DNA from: CAIKXD01 sp035439485
GTDB taxonomy: Bacteria > Bacteroidota > Bacteroidia > UBA4408
Direction: 5' to 3'
Length of the DNA stretch: 7,950 nucleotides
Assembly: GCA_035439485.1 (NCBI GenBank)
Contig: DAORKI010000136.1
Span: 1-7,950, forward strand
In this document: in pieces, positions 1 to 7,763 of the stretch
How positions within the stretch are numbered: the first letter of the stretch is position 1
How the letters are laid out: the number at the start of each line of letters is the position of its first letter
Notes under the pieces: generated by a model
Databases searched by the model: none
Told to the model about the DNA's origin: nothing
What the model saw: only the letters and a program-made list of their open reading frames with translations
Made by a program: the position numbers and the translations under genes

Positions 1-409
1 TCAAATTTGCTGTATCTGCTAAGGAACTATCGTTCATTAACAACACTTGGATTGCAATTTCCTCATCAATGATCTTCAATAAACTATCATTCAAGTGAAC
101 TTGAATCATAATACTATCAACATTTAGATGAGTTAAATTCAAGGTGTCTTTAACCGCATACAGCTTTTTAAAATTCAATTTAGTAGAATCGTTATAAAAC
201 TGCAGCAAAGTGTCATTGCTATTACGTAAACTGTCATTATCTTCTAATTCTTTCATCAATTGATACTCTTGCATCCATTTGGTTTCAACAGGATATCCAC
301 TGCTAACCAAAGCGCCAATAGCAACAGCCATACGATGACTTAATGTTGAAGAAGAACCAGTGTTGGCTGGTTTGCCCGGGCAATAGCCGCCTGCGCAAGG
401 CGGCAATGG
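1..409 (-). other. Cys/Gly/Pro linker and charged, probably helical tail (residues ~2275 to edge)
   Basis: After the beta-helix the linker PPCAGGYCPGKP leads into a segment of different character: SHRMAVAIGALVSSGY, then ETKWMQEYQLMKELEDN, and a run rich in Asp, Asn, Leu and Lys ending KIIDEEIAIQVLLMNDSS. Heptad-like spacing of Leu and Ile suggests amphipathic helices. In Bacteroidota beta-helix proteins a region like this often lies between the helix and a C-terminal sorting domain. The frame is open where the window ends, so the C-terminus and any sorting domain are outside it. Confidence 0.6.
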
Positions 410-3400
410 ATCGTATGGTAAATTTACAAACCAATTCACTCCCAAGTTTAAGTTAGGGTCATTGTCCGGGTAATTATCTGGCCAAAAATCAGTAAACTGA
501 GCTCCATTAACACCAAATTGGTTATTTTGTATAACAAAAGCATTAGTTATATTTTCATTGACAGCAGGTGCATTATTACGGGAGTTATTATAACTGCCAA
601 TCCACCTATTACCTTTTGGTGCATCACCAAAATTTAAAGGTTGCATGCCCACATCGGCAGTATTATCAAAATATAATCCAATTCCATGACTCCCAATTTC
701 GTTAGTTTGAATTGTACTTGATAAACATAAACCAGCAAACTCTAATCCTTTGTGTGATATACCTTCTGTATAGTTACAGGCCACCCAGCTTTTTTTACTT
801 TGATTAATTTGAATATCGGCACCATCCCCATCAATGATATGATTGGGATTATTACCCATAAAAGTGTTGTTACAGCTTACATCAATGCCATCGGATGCAT
901 TACTTCTGATATGTGCCCAATTTGAATTGACAGGCAAAAAACCATTACTAGGCACAAGCTCTCTAGTTATTCTGTTTTGATTTAATTTAGGATGGAAGAT
1001 ACTAGATGCCTCAATTCCACTGAACCCATTATTAACTATAACATCATTGTCTTGTACTTTGATATTGCTGGTTGAAGTAGGATTAGGGCTTGCAGCATTG
1101 AGCCTAATGCCAGCAATTGATTTGATGGTATTCAAATTAATCTCATTATGATTAATAACAAATAAATTAACATCATCAATTAAATTGTAATCAATACCAA
1201 AACGTTTGGCTTCTATGTAATTGTATTCCATTATAACTCTTTTGCCAAATGCTAAATTACCTAAAATTCCCGTATTGCAACCATAAAATCCAAGATATCG
1301 CATGGTAGCGTTGGAATTTCTAATGGAAATACCATTTAAACAATGTACAAACATTTGAGAATGCGTGATGCCTTGATATGGTTTAACTGTTAAGCTATTA
1401 TTATTCCCATTAATAGATTCCTGATATATACCACAGCCATCATTATAAAAAATGTTATTAGGGTATTTATCATATATATCATTAAAAGCACAATTATGAA
1501 CAGAAACATCAGTATTTGTAGAAAATATGCCACAGTTTATTTTTTCAAAATGAGTGCCAGTGGAAACTAAGTATGACTGGTCAATATTAACCAGCCAGCC
1601 TACCGATAACAAGTGTATTCCACAAATAGCCCATAGAGAAGAATTCGCAGGAATCCAATGTGGTAAAAGTTGATTAAGGTTAGTAAAATTATTTTCAGAA
1701 TTAAAAAACTCTAAAGTATTAGTAGAAGAAGTGATCCTTATTCCTTCATAATTATCAGAAAAAGTACTTTGCCTTACTTCATTAAATATACTGTTGTTAA
1801 TGAATAAGCCGTATTCAGCCCCTGAAATTGTAGTGGCGTCTAAAATGTGCACAGTTCCTGCATTCTCAATACCTGCCCATAATTGAAAATTGCAAGCCTC
1901 TAAAGTACAATTCCTGAATGTAGCTTTTGCATTAGGATTAATATATATTTTAGCCCCTTCTTTACATTTGAAAACACATCCAACAAACACAATGTCATGA
2001 TCAATGGTAAGGGTTCCGCTTAATGAAAAATTAGTATTAGTGACCATTGATCCTGCAGTATAAAATGTTGATAATAGCCCTGTAATAGGCGTTCCGGGGC
2101 AATAATCTACCACTTCTACTATTACCTCTACTAAAGTGCTTGAACAACCATTTTCCAGCGTTTGAACCCAATAACTTGTTGTAGTTGCTAATTGAGGTGT
2201 AGTATAAGTTGCGCTTGGAGTGCCTAATGGCGTTGTTCCTGCTTGGTCGGCAAACCATTGAAAAGTTATTCCTGTTCCAATGGGTGCGGTAACAGTTAAA
2301 GTTGTAGAAGTGTTTATTGGAATGGTTACGCCCGCAGCGGTTGGCGCTTGTGGCGAGTTAACTGTTATATCTATTGAAGCATTTGCTGTGCAAGAACCGT
2401 TATCAATAGTAAGGTCATAAGTTGTTATACCTGCAGTTGTTGGAGTAACAGTTACGCTGTTGCTATTGGGGTTTGTTCCGGGAGTCCAACTGTAATTAAA
2501 AAGCGAAGTTGGAATTATATTTGCACTTGTTATTTGACCTACAGTAAGCACAACATCAGTACCCAAACAAATGGTACTATTATTAGCAATAATCGGGTCA
2601 ACAGTGAAAGAATAATCTTCGATTTCAAAAATTTGAGTATAATATCCCCCGGTATTAGGATTTGTAATCTCTAAAAAGTAAGTTCCAATTGGTAAACCGC
2701 TAATTATTGTTGTAGGACCATATCCAACATTATATGAGTTACACATGAAAGAACATCCAATGTCACTTAAATTAATGTCATACATTAATGTAGGGTCACT
2801 ATTTGGATTTGTAATTTCAATTGATCCATAGCTACTTGGTGCACTATTGGCACATGCATGGATGATTTCCACATGGGGGTTGGCCTCACAGCAACCATGT
2901 GTTATTAAATAACTTATTGATGAATTTTGATTTGTTACATCTATGGGTAATGATGGCAAGAATTCAAAGTCATTATTACAAACCGTATTTCCATCAAAAA
3001 ATGCTGTAATTACAGGCGGTGGATTGGGCTGGTTAAGACTATTAACGATAGAGTTGCAGTAGCTTTCAGAAATTGAAAAAAGTAGGTTATAAGTGATACT
3101 TTCACCAGATAAAATTGAAATATTTGATAAAGTAATAGCCGTCATAACACTATTAAAACTGAAACCCGGAGTACTAAGTAAAGTAAATGTAGGCGCTAGA
3201 TTATATGTTTGACTTGGGGTTATGGCTTGACCCGATTGCCAAATCAATCCTGTATTAAGGTATAATTCAAGGTTATTAAAGGTTATTTCCGGCAGCCAAG
3301 ACGGATTTGTTAATACTAATTCCCACTTTAAATTACAACCATCATGCGAAAAACTATTACTTGTAATTAAATCTCCAGCATTTGTTATCCCTTTTTGAAA

Positions 3401-6400
3401 TGTCCTAGTTTCAGAGCAAAAGGTACACGGTGGACTAATAAAAGGAGGAATGTTAGTTGTAAATGGGTCTATTTGAGTGCTGTAATCGCAAAAAACAGCC
3501 CATGTAAAAGTAATGTTAAATGCTGAAGAATAACATGGATCATTTGCCGGTAAACTTATTTTAATACTTGCATTAAACCCCCCAGAAGTAGCGGAATTTG
3601 TTGTAAAACTTTGAAAAAGATACCACTCATTATTCAGTGTTTGAGGAGTATTGTTAAAAATAAAATCAGTAACTGTAATATTCAAATCATTACTTGCTAT
3701 ATTTAAAGCCAATGGCAATCCCGAAGCTTGTGTCGGTATAAATAAATCAAATTCATAAATATATTGGTCATTAGGAATACTAATTGGTACAGTTGTTCCC
3801 GGGAAATTATGCATCGTAGAACAATCTAAACTTGATGATGGAATATTAATTTGGCTTGTATTTGGACTTATAAATTGGTCGATTGTGCTGGGATAATCTT
3901 GCAGTTTATGGGTTGAATTTAGGTAGGCATATTTATCAATTGATACAGGAGGTAAATCCAATAATGGACCAGGTGTTCCTTGATTTGGGCAGTCCTTGTC
4001 AAAGATATAAACTAAGGCCTGACAATCGTTATTCCCAATTTCATGCCTTTGCTGCACTGGTAATATATGTAAATTATTATTTAAATTATGATAAGTTGAG
4101 GCTGTCACATCATCATCAATTACCTGTGTCCCTGTTGCGCCATTAATATAATCACTTACATTATATAAGTTTGGTGAAATAATTTGATCTGGCCAAGCAC
4201 TTAGCGGACGGAATTCAGGTGTAAAATCAATCCCTAAGCCATTACCTCCTTTATGAGTTATACCAATTGCATTTCCAAATTTACAAACCTCATCGGGCAC
4301 AGTTCCTACAACTACATTGGGTGTGGTTCCAGGTAATAAAATATCAACCCCATTTGAAACGCCATTTGCATTTTGAACAATTTCAACCTCAGGAATTAAC
4401 ACGTTGATGTTATCTCCAGCAGGGTCACATGAAACATATTCATGATTATTTGTTCCATCATTTGATTTAGAGGTAAACTGACATTGCAAAAGCATAGGAT
4501 AATTACCCGGATTAGTAATATTTGCATTTTCAAATACTCTAAATGTTGCTTTCAATCTGACTTCAAACTGATAATTAGTTAAATCATTAATATTAATTCC
4601 AGCAACAGAATTAAGTGTCGCTGCATCCCAAGTTAGTTTTCGAATAAACATATCGTTAGGATATGGAAAAACATATTGAGAGGGAACTGCCGGAGGAAAT
4701 GTAACCGGAACTTGAATATATGAAGAACCAATTTCGTTAGAAATTGTTATGGCGGTTAATTGAGTACCATTAGGTAAAATTGGAATAAATTCAGCTTTAT
4801 AATAAAGAAGATTAAAAAAATCTCCGGTTAAGGAAGCCCCCGGAATATTAAAATCTTCAAACATTACTTCAAATGTTAAACTTGTGTGATTTTCAGTTAA
4901 AGAAATTGGATTAACTGTTCCAATTGATTCAATATTGAAAATATCATAAGGATACAAACTCATTATTTGTATTTCTCTTTCTGCAGGAGAAAGCGCATTA
5001 TAAATATTATCGTAAGCTTGAATATCTTGAATTGGATTAAGTCCATTGTTGAAGGCGCTTAAATTTGTCCATCCAAATGACCTACGTTCAATTGACAATT
5101 CCGGTTCTGTATGAACATAGGATGTACAAGGACCTATGCAATGAACTGTAATTAATTGTGATGAACAGCCGATATTTCTGTAGCATAAATCTTGGCAATC
5201 TGAACATACTGCTTGTAAATTTGCAAGGTAAGTTAAACTTCCAAAGGTAGGTATATTGCTTGGTGGGCCTGTTGTAGGTGGGGTATTATTAGGACAAGGA
5301 ACACCGGTAATATCGAAAGTAACTATCCCAGAACCGGATATATCTATATACCAATAATTGTTTAGGTCTTGATGCACAGCTCCCGGAGATGGAGTGCCAT
5401 TAATGGAAACATTGGAAATTGTACCTGTACTTCCTACAGTGCCATTATCGTTTAAACTTAAAACTAATCTATAAGTGTAATTATTGCAATTCAATTGCTC
5501 TACTGAATTTGCATTTATTTGAAAAGGAGAGGCTGATGGTACGGTGATGCTACAGATAAAAGGCATAATTGCACTGGGTCCACTTGTCGGATTAGAATTT
5601 GTGGTAGTAAATGTATTAATTGGAGGAGACTGGGGTGGTAAAGAATTAACATTGTTTAAATTAAGGTTGATCAATGGTAAGGATACACCACATGAATTTT
5701 TAAATGAAAATTTTATTAAATCAGGATTAGGCGATAAGCTAATTAGCGGATCTACACAGTTATTGCTGTTGCTACATAAATAAGAAAGTTTAATCCTAAT
5801 AATGAATGAAGTTGGATTTGTAGCATTGATCCAAGCTCCATTAATATTGTTAGGGCTTGCACTTGCAACTGGTATAATTCCCGGTATGAGACCTCCACCA
5901 GTATTTTGATAATAAAAGTTGTCAAAATCAATAGTAATACTTCCATTAGCATTATTTAAAGCTGGTGGAGATATATAATTAGCATTAATGGGTAGAAAAT
6001 TTGAACTGCCTGAATAGCCCACTTGAACTCCCTGAAATTGAAATGAAGTAGTATTAATAGGTATTGTAATTCCATCTAAATTAACTAAACTCGTTGAAGA
6101 AATATTAAATTTTAAATCGTATTCATAATTTCCATTGCAAAGGTCATGTGGGTCAGATGAAGTGGTATTAATTAAAGTGCTCCCCAAATAACTTACTGAT
6201 GGTGTCACACTGGCAGAAACGTTAAGAGGACTCTGAGATGTTACATAGTTAGTAGAACAATTTCCGCAAACTACACTTGCAGTTACATTTGCATTATTTG
6301 AGCTGTTACAATTTAAAACGCCTGTTTGCCTGAACATCACCCTATATACTGTATTACCTAATGCTATTGAGGAAACTAAACTAGAATACAAAGGGTTTTG

Positions 6401-7231
6401 TATATTTATTTGAAAATTTCCGAATGATTGTGCTAAAGGATATGGTGTTGAACCTGTTGCACCAGGTGCTGGAATAATTTCCAAACTTGTTTCATCTAGG
6501 TCATCCTCGTCAGTTATTTGCAATTCAAATGCATTTATTATTGAAGAATTAATATTAACGATAAAAAATCTTTCAATTGTGTTACCAGGGTATGTGCTTT
6601 GACTTGCAGTTGATCCTGTTGTTATTGATATTGGGTTAAGATTAATGTTGCTAAACACTTGCCAGGCTTGATTATTAACTAAGTCAAGTCCTTGAGCTGA
6701 CATATTTGGAGAAAATTGAAAATAATTAGTACTATTACCACCATCACAATCAAAAAAAAGAAAATCAGTGTTTAATGTGGCAGGAGAGTTATTCATGTTG
6801 CAATTCAGGTATCTTAGTTTTACTGACATTTGACCGCTATTTCCTAATTGAAATCGTTGTTGCACAAGTGCATCTGCCGGTACACTTGTGGTTAGGATAT
6901 TAATTCCAGGATTAATGCTTGAAATGCCCCCCAATATAGTTGCACCACTTAAACTTGTCGGTACTATTTGAAAAGAGTTTGGAAAAGTTAGCGTAACTAT
7001 ATCGAATGTGGTTCCACTTAATGGGTAGATGATATTCACAGTTATTTCTGTGCCACATTGTTTCACATTAACACTGTTATTTACAGAATTATTAATCAAT
7101 TGACAATCAAAACCTGCCAAGGTTGGGCTAGCCTTCAGCCCCAGAGGAAAAAACGCAGTTGTAATTAATAATAGAGACGACCATAATAGAATATGACTTG
7201 CTTTTTTTAAAGGGTGCTTTGTAGTCTTCAT
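1..7231 (-). CDS. Giant secreted modular surface protein (adhesin-like), C-terminus beyond the window
   Basis: The frame was read codon by codon from ATG 7231-7229 to the left edge: 2410 codons, no stop and no frameshift. The start is well fixed, because the upstream in-frame stop at 7298-7300 is followed by no other ATG, and translation from 7231 gives a Sec signal peptide. No Shine-Dalgarno sequence precedes it, as is usual in Bacteroidota. Domain order: signal peptide 1-34; Cys-bounded beta-rich modules about 36-1455; SprB-like repeat about 1457-1542; PKD/Ig-like about 1543-1625; Ig_7 about 1626-1708; right-handed beta-helix about 1725-2270; Cys-rich linker 2276-2287; charged tail to the edge. 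The protein is rich in Asn, Thr, Ser and Ile. Known proteins with this style are Bacteroidota exported adhesins or gliding-associated proteins, many sent out by the type IX system. That route is inferred here, since the C-terminal sorting domain is not in view. No catalytic motif was recognised. It appears to be monocistronic as far as the window shows. Confidence 0.93.
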   Translation of the reverse strand, partial: MKTTKHPLKKASHILLWSSLLLITTAFFPLGLKASPTLAGFDCQLINNSVNNSVNVKQCGTEITVNIIYPLSGTTFDIVTLTFPNSFQIVPTSLSGATILGGISSINPGINILTTSVPADALVQQRFQLGNSGQMSVKLRYLNCNMNNSPATLNTDFLFFDCDGGNSTNYFQFSPNMSAQGLDLVNNQAWQVFSNINLNPISITTGSTASQSTYPGNTIERFFIVNINSSIINAFELQITDEDDLDETSLEIIPAPGATGSTPYPLAQSFGNFQINIQNPLYSSLVSSIALGNTVYRVMFRQTGVLNCNSSNNANVTASVVCGNCSTNYVTSQSPLNVSASVTPSVSYLGSTLINTTSSDPHDLCNGNYEYDLKFNISSTSLVNLDGITIPINTTSFQFQGVQVGYSGSSNFLPINANYISPPALNNANGSITIDFDNFYYQNTGGGLIPGIIPVASASPNNINGAWINATNPTSFIIRIKLSYLCSNSNNCVDPLISLSPNPDLIKFSFKNSCGVSLPLINLNLNNVNSLPPQSPPINTFTTTNSNPTSGPSAIMPFICSITVPSASPFQINANSVEQLNCNNYTYRLVLSLNDNGTVGSTGTISNVSINGTPSPGAVHQDLNNYWYIDISGSGIVTFDITGVPCPNNTPPTTGPPSNIPTFGSLTYLANLQAVCSDCQDLCYRNIGCSSQLITVHCIGPCTSYVHTEPELSIERRSFGWTNLSAFNNGLNPIQDIQAYDNIYNALSPAEREIQIMSLYPYDIFNIESIGTVNPISLTENHTSLTFEVMFEDFNIPGASLTGDFFNLLYYKAEFIPILPNGTQLTAITISNEIGSSYIQVPVTFPPAVPSQYVFPYPNDMFIRKLTWDAATLNSVAGININDLTNYQFEVRLKATFRVFENANITNPGNYPMLLQCQFTSKSNDGTNNHEYVSCDPAGDNINVLIPEVEIVQNANGVSNGVDILLPGTTPNVVVGTVPDEVCKFGNAIGITHKGGNGLGIDFTPEFRPLSAWPDQIISPNLYNVSDYINGATGTQVIDDDVTASTYHNLNNNLHILPVQQRHEIGNNDCQALVYIFDKDCPNQGTPGPLLDLPPVSIDKYAYLNSTHKLQDYPSTIDQFISPNTSQINIPSSSLDCSTMHNFPGTTVPISIPNDQYIYEFDLFIPTQASGLPLALNIASNDLNITVTDFIFNNTPQTLNNEWYLFQSFTTNSATSGGFNASIKISLPANDPCYSSAFNITFTWAVFCDYSTQIDPFTTNIPPFISPPCTFCSETRTFQKGITNAGDLITSNSFSHDGCNLKWELVLTNPSWLPEITFNNLELYLNTGLIWQSGQAITPSQTYNLAPTFTLLSTPGFSFNSVMTAITLSNISILSGESITYNLLFSISESYCNSIVNSLNQPNPPPVITAFFDGNTVCNNDFEFLPSLPIDVTNQNSSISYLITHGCCEANPHVEIIHACANSAPSSYGSIEITNPNSDPTLMYDINLSDIGCSFMCNSYNVGYGPTTIISGLPIGTYFLEITNPNTGGYYTQIFEIEDYSFTVDPIIANNSTICLGTDVVLTVGQITSANIIPTSLFNYSWTPGTNPNSNSVTVTPTTAGITTYDLTIDNGSCTANASIDITVNSPQAPTAAGVTIPINTSTTLTVTAPIGTGITFQWFADQAGTTPLGTPSATYTTPQLATTTSYWVQTLENGCSSTLVEVIVEVVDYCPGTPITGLLSTFYTAGSMVTNTNFSLSGTLTIDHDIVFVGCVFKCKEGAKIYINPNAKATFRNCTLEACNFQLWAGIENAGTVHILDATTISGAEYGLFINNSIFNEVRQSTFSDNYEGIRITSSTNTLEFFNSENNFTNLNQLLPHWIPANSSLWAICGIHLLSVGWLVNIDQSYLVSTGTHFEKINCGIFSTNTDVSVHNCAFNDIYDKYPNNIFYNDGCGIYQESINGNNNSLTVKPYQGITHSQMFVHCLNGISIRNSNATMRYLGFYGCNTGILGNLAFGKRVIMEYNYIEAKRFGIDYNLIDDVNLFVINHNEINLNTIKSIAGIRLNAASPNPTSTSNIKVQDNDVIVNNGFSGIEASSIFHPKLNQNRITRELVPSNGFLPVNSNWAHIRSNASDGIDVSCNNTFMGNNPNHIIDGDGADIQINQSKKSWVACNYTEGISHKGLEFAGLCLSSTIQTNEIGSHGIGLYFDNTADVGMQPLNFGDAPKGNRWIGSYNNSRNNAPAVNENITNAFVIQNNQFGVNGAQFTDFWPDNYPDNDPNLNLGVNWFVNLPYDPLPPCAGGYCPGKPANTGSSSTLSHRMAVAIGALVSSGYPVETKWMQEYQLMKELEDNDSLRNSNDTLLQFYNDSTKLNFKKLYAVKDTLNLTHLNVDSIMIQVHLNDSLLKIIDEEIAIQVLLMNDSSLADTANL
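372..404. repeat. Two adjacent GC-rich palindromes inside the coding sequence
   Basis: Bases 372-383 (TTGCCCGGGCAA) form a perfect 12-bp palindrome. Two bases further on, GCCGCCT at 386-392 pairs with AGGCGGC at 398-404 around a 5-nt loop. Bases 374-404 are 24/31 G+C, in a gene that is otherwise strongly AT-rich. In frame this encodes most of the Cys/Gly/Pro linker LPPCAGGYCPGK. It could be an in-frame insertion of a small palindromic element or a chance effect of Pro/Gly/Cys codons. Confidence 0.6.
410..2060 (-). other. Right-handed parallel beta-helix region (residues ~1725-2274)
   Basis: From FSLSGTLTIDHDIVFVGC onward the protein is a run of short, irregular PbH1-type rungs of about 20-25 residues with Asn ladders and G-I or G-L turns. 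Examples are AKATFRNCTLEACNFQLWAG, GAEYGLFINNSIFNEV, NYEGIRITSSTNTLEFF, HCLNGISIRNSNATMRY, CNTGILGNLAFG and SDGIDVSCNNTFMG. This is the pectate-lyase-like or Beta_helix (NosD-like) fold. Members bind or cleave polysaccharides or serve as elongated surface adhesins. I see no clear catalytic Asp/Lys/Arg set, so binding or a structural role is more likely. About 550 residues would make an unusually long helix of more than 20 rungs, ending near PDNYPDNDPNLNLG. Confidence 0.72.
2105..2356 (-). other. Ig_7 / CHU_C-associated Ig-like domain (residues ~1626-1708)
   Basis: The domain begins SPQAPTAAGVTIPINTS and shows the family signature in order: ITFQWFAD, then GTTPLGTP, then TYTTPQLATTTSYWVQ, then NGCSS and a closing VEVIVEV strand. 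This is the Ig-like domain found very often in secreted Bacteroidota proteins, where it acts as a spacer between catalytic or binding domains and the C-terminal sorting signal. Here it sits directly before the beta-helix and marks the boundary between the repeat stalk and the helix. It is the most confidently named domain of the protein and the main basis for assigning the window to Bacteroidota. Confidence 0.8.
2357..2860 (-). other. SprB-like repeat followed by PKD/Ig-like domain (residues ~1457-1625)
   Basis: Residues about 1457-1542 contain YGSIEITNPNSD and then TIISGLPIGTYFLEITNP. These resemble the G-S-I-x-V opening and the sxLpaGtYtvtvtD closing strand of SprB-type repeats known from Bacteroidota gliding adhesins. 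Residues about 1543-1625 run from VDPIIANNSTICLGTDVVL through FNYSWTPGTN to GSCTANASIDITV. Cys1555 and Cys1614 are placed as in PKD or Ig-like domains of Bacteroidota surface proteins. These are binding or spacer domains, not enzymes. Family naming rests on motif memory, with the SprB match weaker than the PKD-like one. Confidence 0.6.
2860..7125 (-). other. Tandem degenerate beta-rich modules with Cys clusters (residues ~36-1457)
   Basis: This N-terminal 1400-residue part matches no domain I can name with confidence. A recurring strand motif is visible: CNGNYEYDLKF (Cys365), CNNYTYRLVL (Cys582), QYIYEFDLFI (Tyr1157, Cys lost) and CNLKWELVL (Cys1299). Each has alternating aromatic or hydrophobic residues. 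Cysteine clusters fall at what look like module ends: CGNC at 322-325, a CxxC plus two more Cys at 676-688, and CTFC at 1269-1272. The long gap between the second and third motifs may hide another divergent copy; it includes the phrase ELSIERRSFGWTN and a separate Cys-containing stretch. The pattern fits stacked beta-sandwich domains forming a stalk, possibly disulfide-stabilised outside the cell. DUF11-like or SprB-like origin is possible but unproven. Confidence 0.55.
7130..7231 (-). other. Sec signal peptide of the giant protein
   Basis: Residues 1-34 have the classic tripartite form. The basic n-region is MKTTKHPLKKASH, the hydrophobic core is ILLWSSLLLITTAFF, and a polar end reads PLGLKA followed by SPTLAG. 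Cleavage by signal peptidase I after Ala34 (L-K-A) is the most likely site. There is no Cys at +1, so it is not a lipoprotein. This directs the product across the inner membrane. Passage across the outer membrane would need a further system, plausibly type IX, whose signal would lie at the unseen C-terminus. Confidence 0.85.
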
Positions 7232-7450
7232 GATTAAACGTTTTAGTGATACATATAGTAATTTACCAAGTTTTTTTATTGAAAAGAACTTCCTTAATTA
7301 TTTGCTAAACTAAAACAATTATTTGTAATTGCAAAATAGTGTTAAAAAAATTAATATTAAAAATACTTATATTAAACGACAGTTAATAGACTTTTATTGG
7401 CAAACTAAAACTTTTGGGTTGGAGTATAAAGCTTGAAAATTTAGGCAATT
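7232..7450. promoter_or_regulatory. AT-rich leader / presumed promoter region of the giant gene
   Basis: This stretch precedes the giant gene and should hold its minus-strand promoter. I looked for the Bacteroidota pattern (TTG about 19-21 bases before TAnnTTTG). The best partial -7 match on the minus strand is TTAGTTTG (7408-7401), which has no TTG at the right distance, so no promoter is assigned. The 29 bases before the start codon contain no purine-rich ribosome binding site. A 10-bp direct repeat AAACTAAAAC occurs at 7307-7316 and 7402-7411. No plausible gene is present. Confidence 0.4.
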
Positions 7451-7451
7451 T

Positions 7452-7500
7452 ATAAAGGGAAGCAGGGGCTTCGCCCCCGCTTCCCTTTATCCTTTTTTTT
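7452..7500 (+). terminator. Strong hairpin with T-run, intrinsic terminator-like
   Basis: Bases 7452-7469 pair with 7473-7490 in an 18-position stem with one A/C mismatch (7464/7478) and a 3-nt TTC loop. The inner stem is GGGGC/GCCCC. Two bases after the stem comes a run of eight T (7493-7500), which makes it a textbook Rho-independent terminator on the plus strand. On the minus strand the stem is followed only by AAATTGCC, so termination in that direction should be weak. No plus-strand gene ends here. It may instead be a dispersed palindromic repeat, or a terminator for an antisense or small transcript. Confidence 0.65.
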
Positions 7501-7735
7501 CGGGTTCTTGACATTAAGGAATAGCTTGTAAAAAATAAAAGTCCTTAAAATTTATTTTCTAGCCAAATTTGGAATTAAATTGTATTCGACCTTTAGTCGT
7601 TGGTCGTTAATGTCTAGTTCATTTCACAAATTTTTGTAATTGTAAGTTGGTCGAACTGAGCGCTTTGGTCGTTTTGGATATGGTCGAATTAGTTTGCGTT
7701 ATTGCACTGGCTGAGTACATATATTGACCTGCTAT
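7501..7735. other. Intergenic stretch without a gene; small repeats only
   Basis: No supported reading frame on either strand. What is visible: a 7-bp inverted repeat TTAAGGA/TCCTTAA (7514-7520 and 7542-7548, 21-nt gap), GACATTAA/TTAATGTC (7510-7517 and 7607-7614), the palindrome CCAAATTTGG (7563-7572), and the TGGTCG words listed separately. None matches a known RNA gene or riboswitch that I recognise. Confidence 0.5.
7584..7689. repeat. Cluster of TGGTCG direct repeats with an inverted copy
   Basis: TGGTCG occurs at 7601-7606, 7648-7653, 7666-7671 and 7681-7686. An inverted copy, ATTCGACC at 7584-7591, exactly matches the reverse complement of GGTCGAAT at 7682-7689. Spacing between direct copies is uneven (47, 18 and 15 bases), so this is not a tandem array. 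It could be a set of protein-binding sites or the remains of a mobile element. Confidence 0.4.
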
Positions 7736-7763
7736 TGTTTTTGCGGGGGCTGTGCGGCTGGTG

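Noticed and set aside
2037..5952. Short frames in other phases at 2037-2258, 3883-4146, 5544-5783 and 5752-5952
   Set aside because: All lie inside the giant minus-strand gene in other frames or on the opposite strand. Their products show no domain pattern, while the long frame is open and domain-bearing throughout.
1..7231. Possible frameshift or split into two genes
   Set aside because: The same codon phase was followed across the whole span without a TAA, TAG or TGA, and recognisable domains occur in that phase on both halves.
7230..7313. A 27-codon plus-strand frame starting opposite the giant gene's start
   Set aside because: Very short, with no ribosome binding site and composition simply reflecting AT-rich leader DNA. 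The downstream hairpin tempts one to call a gene here, but nothing else supports it.
7510..7614. Inverted repeats GACATTAA/TTAATGTC and TTAAGGA/TCCTTAA as a mobile element or terminator
   Set aside because: Arms are only 7-8 bp of AT-rich sequence with long gaps, and there is no T-run after the 7542-7548 arm. Chance is an adequate explanation.
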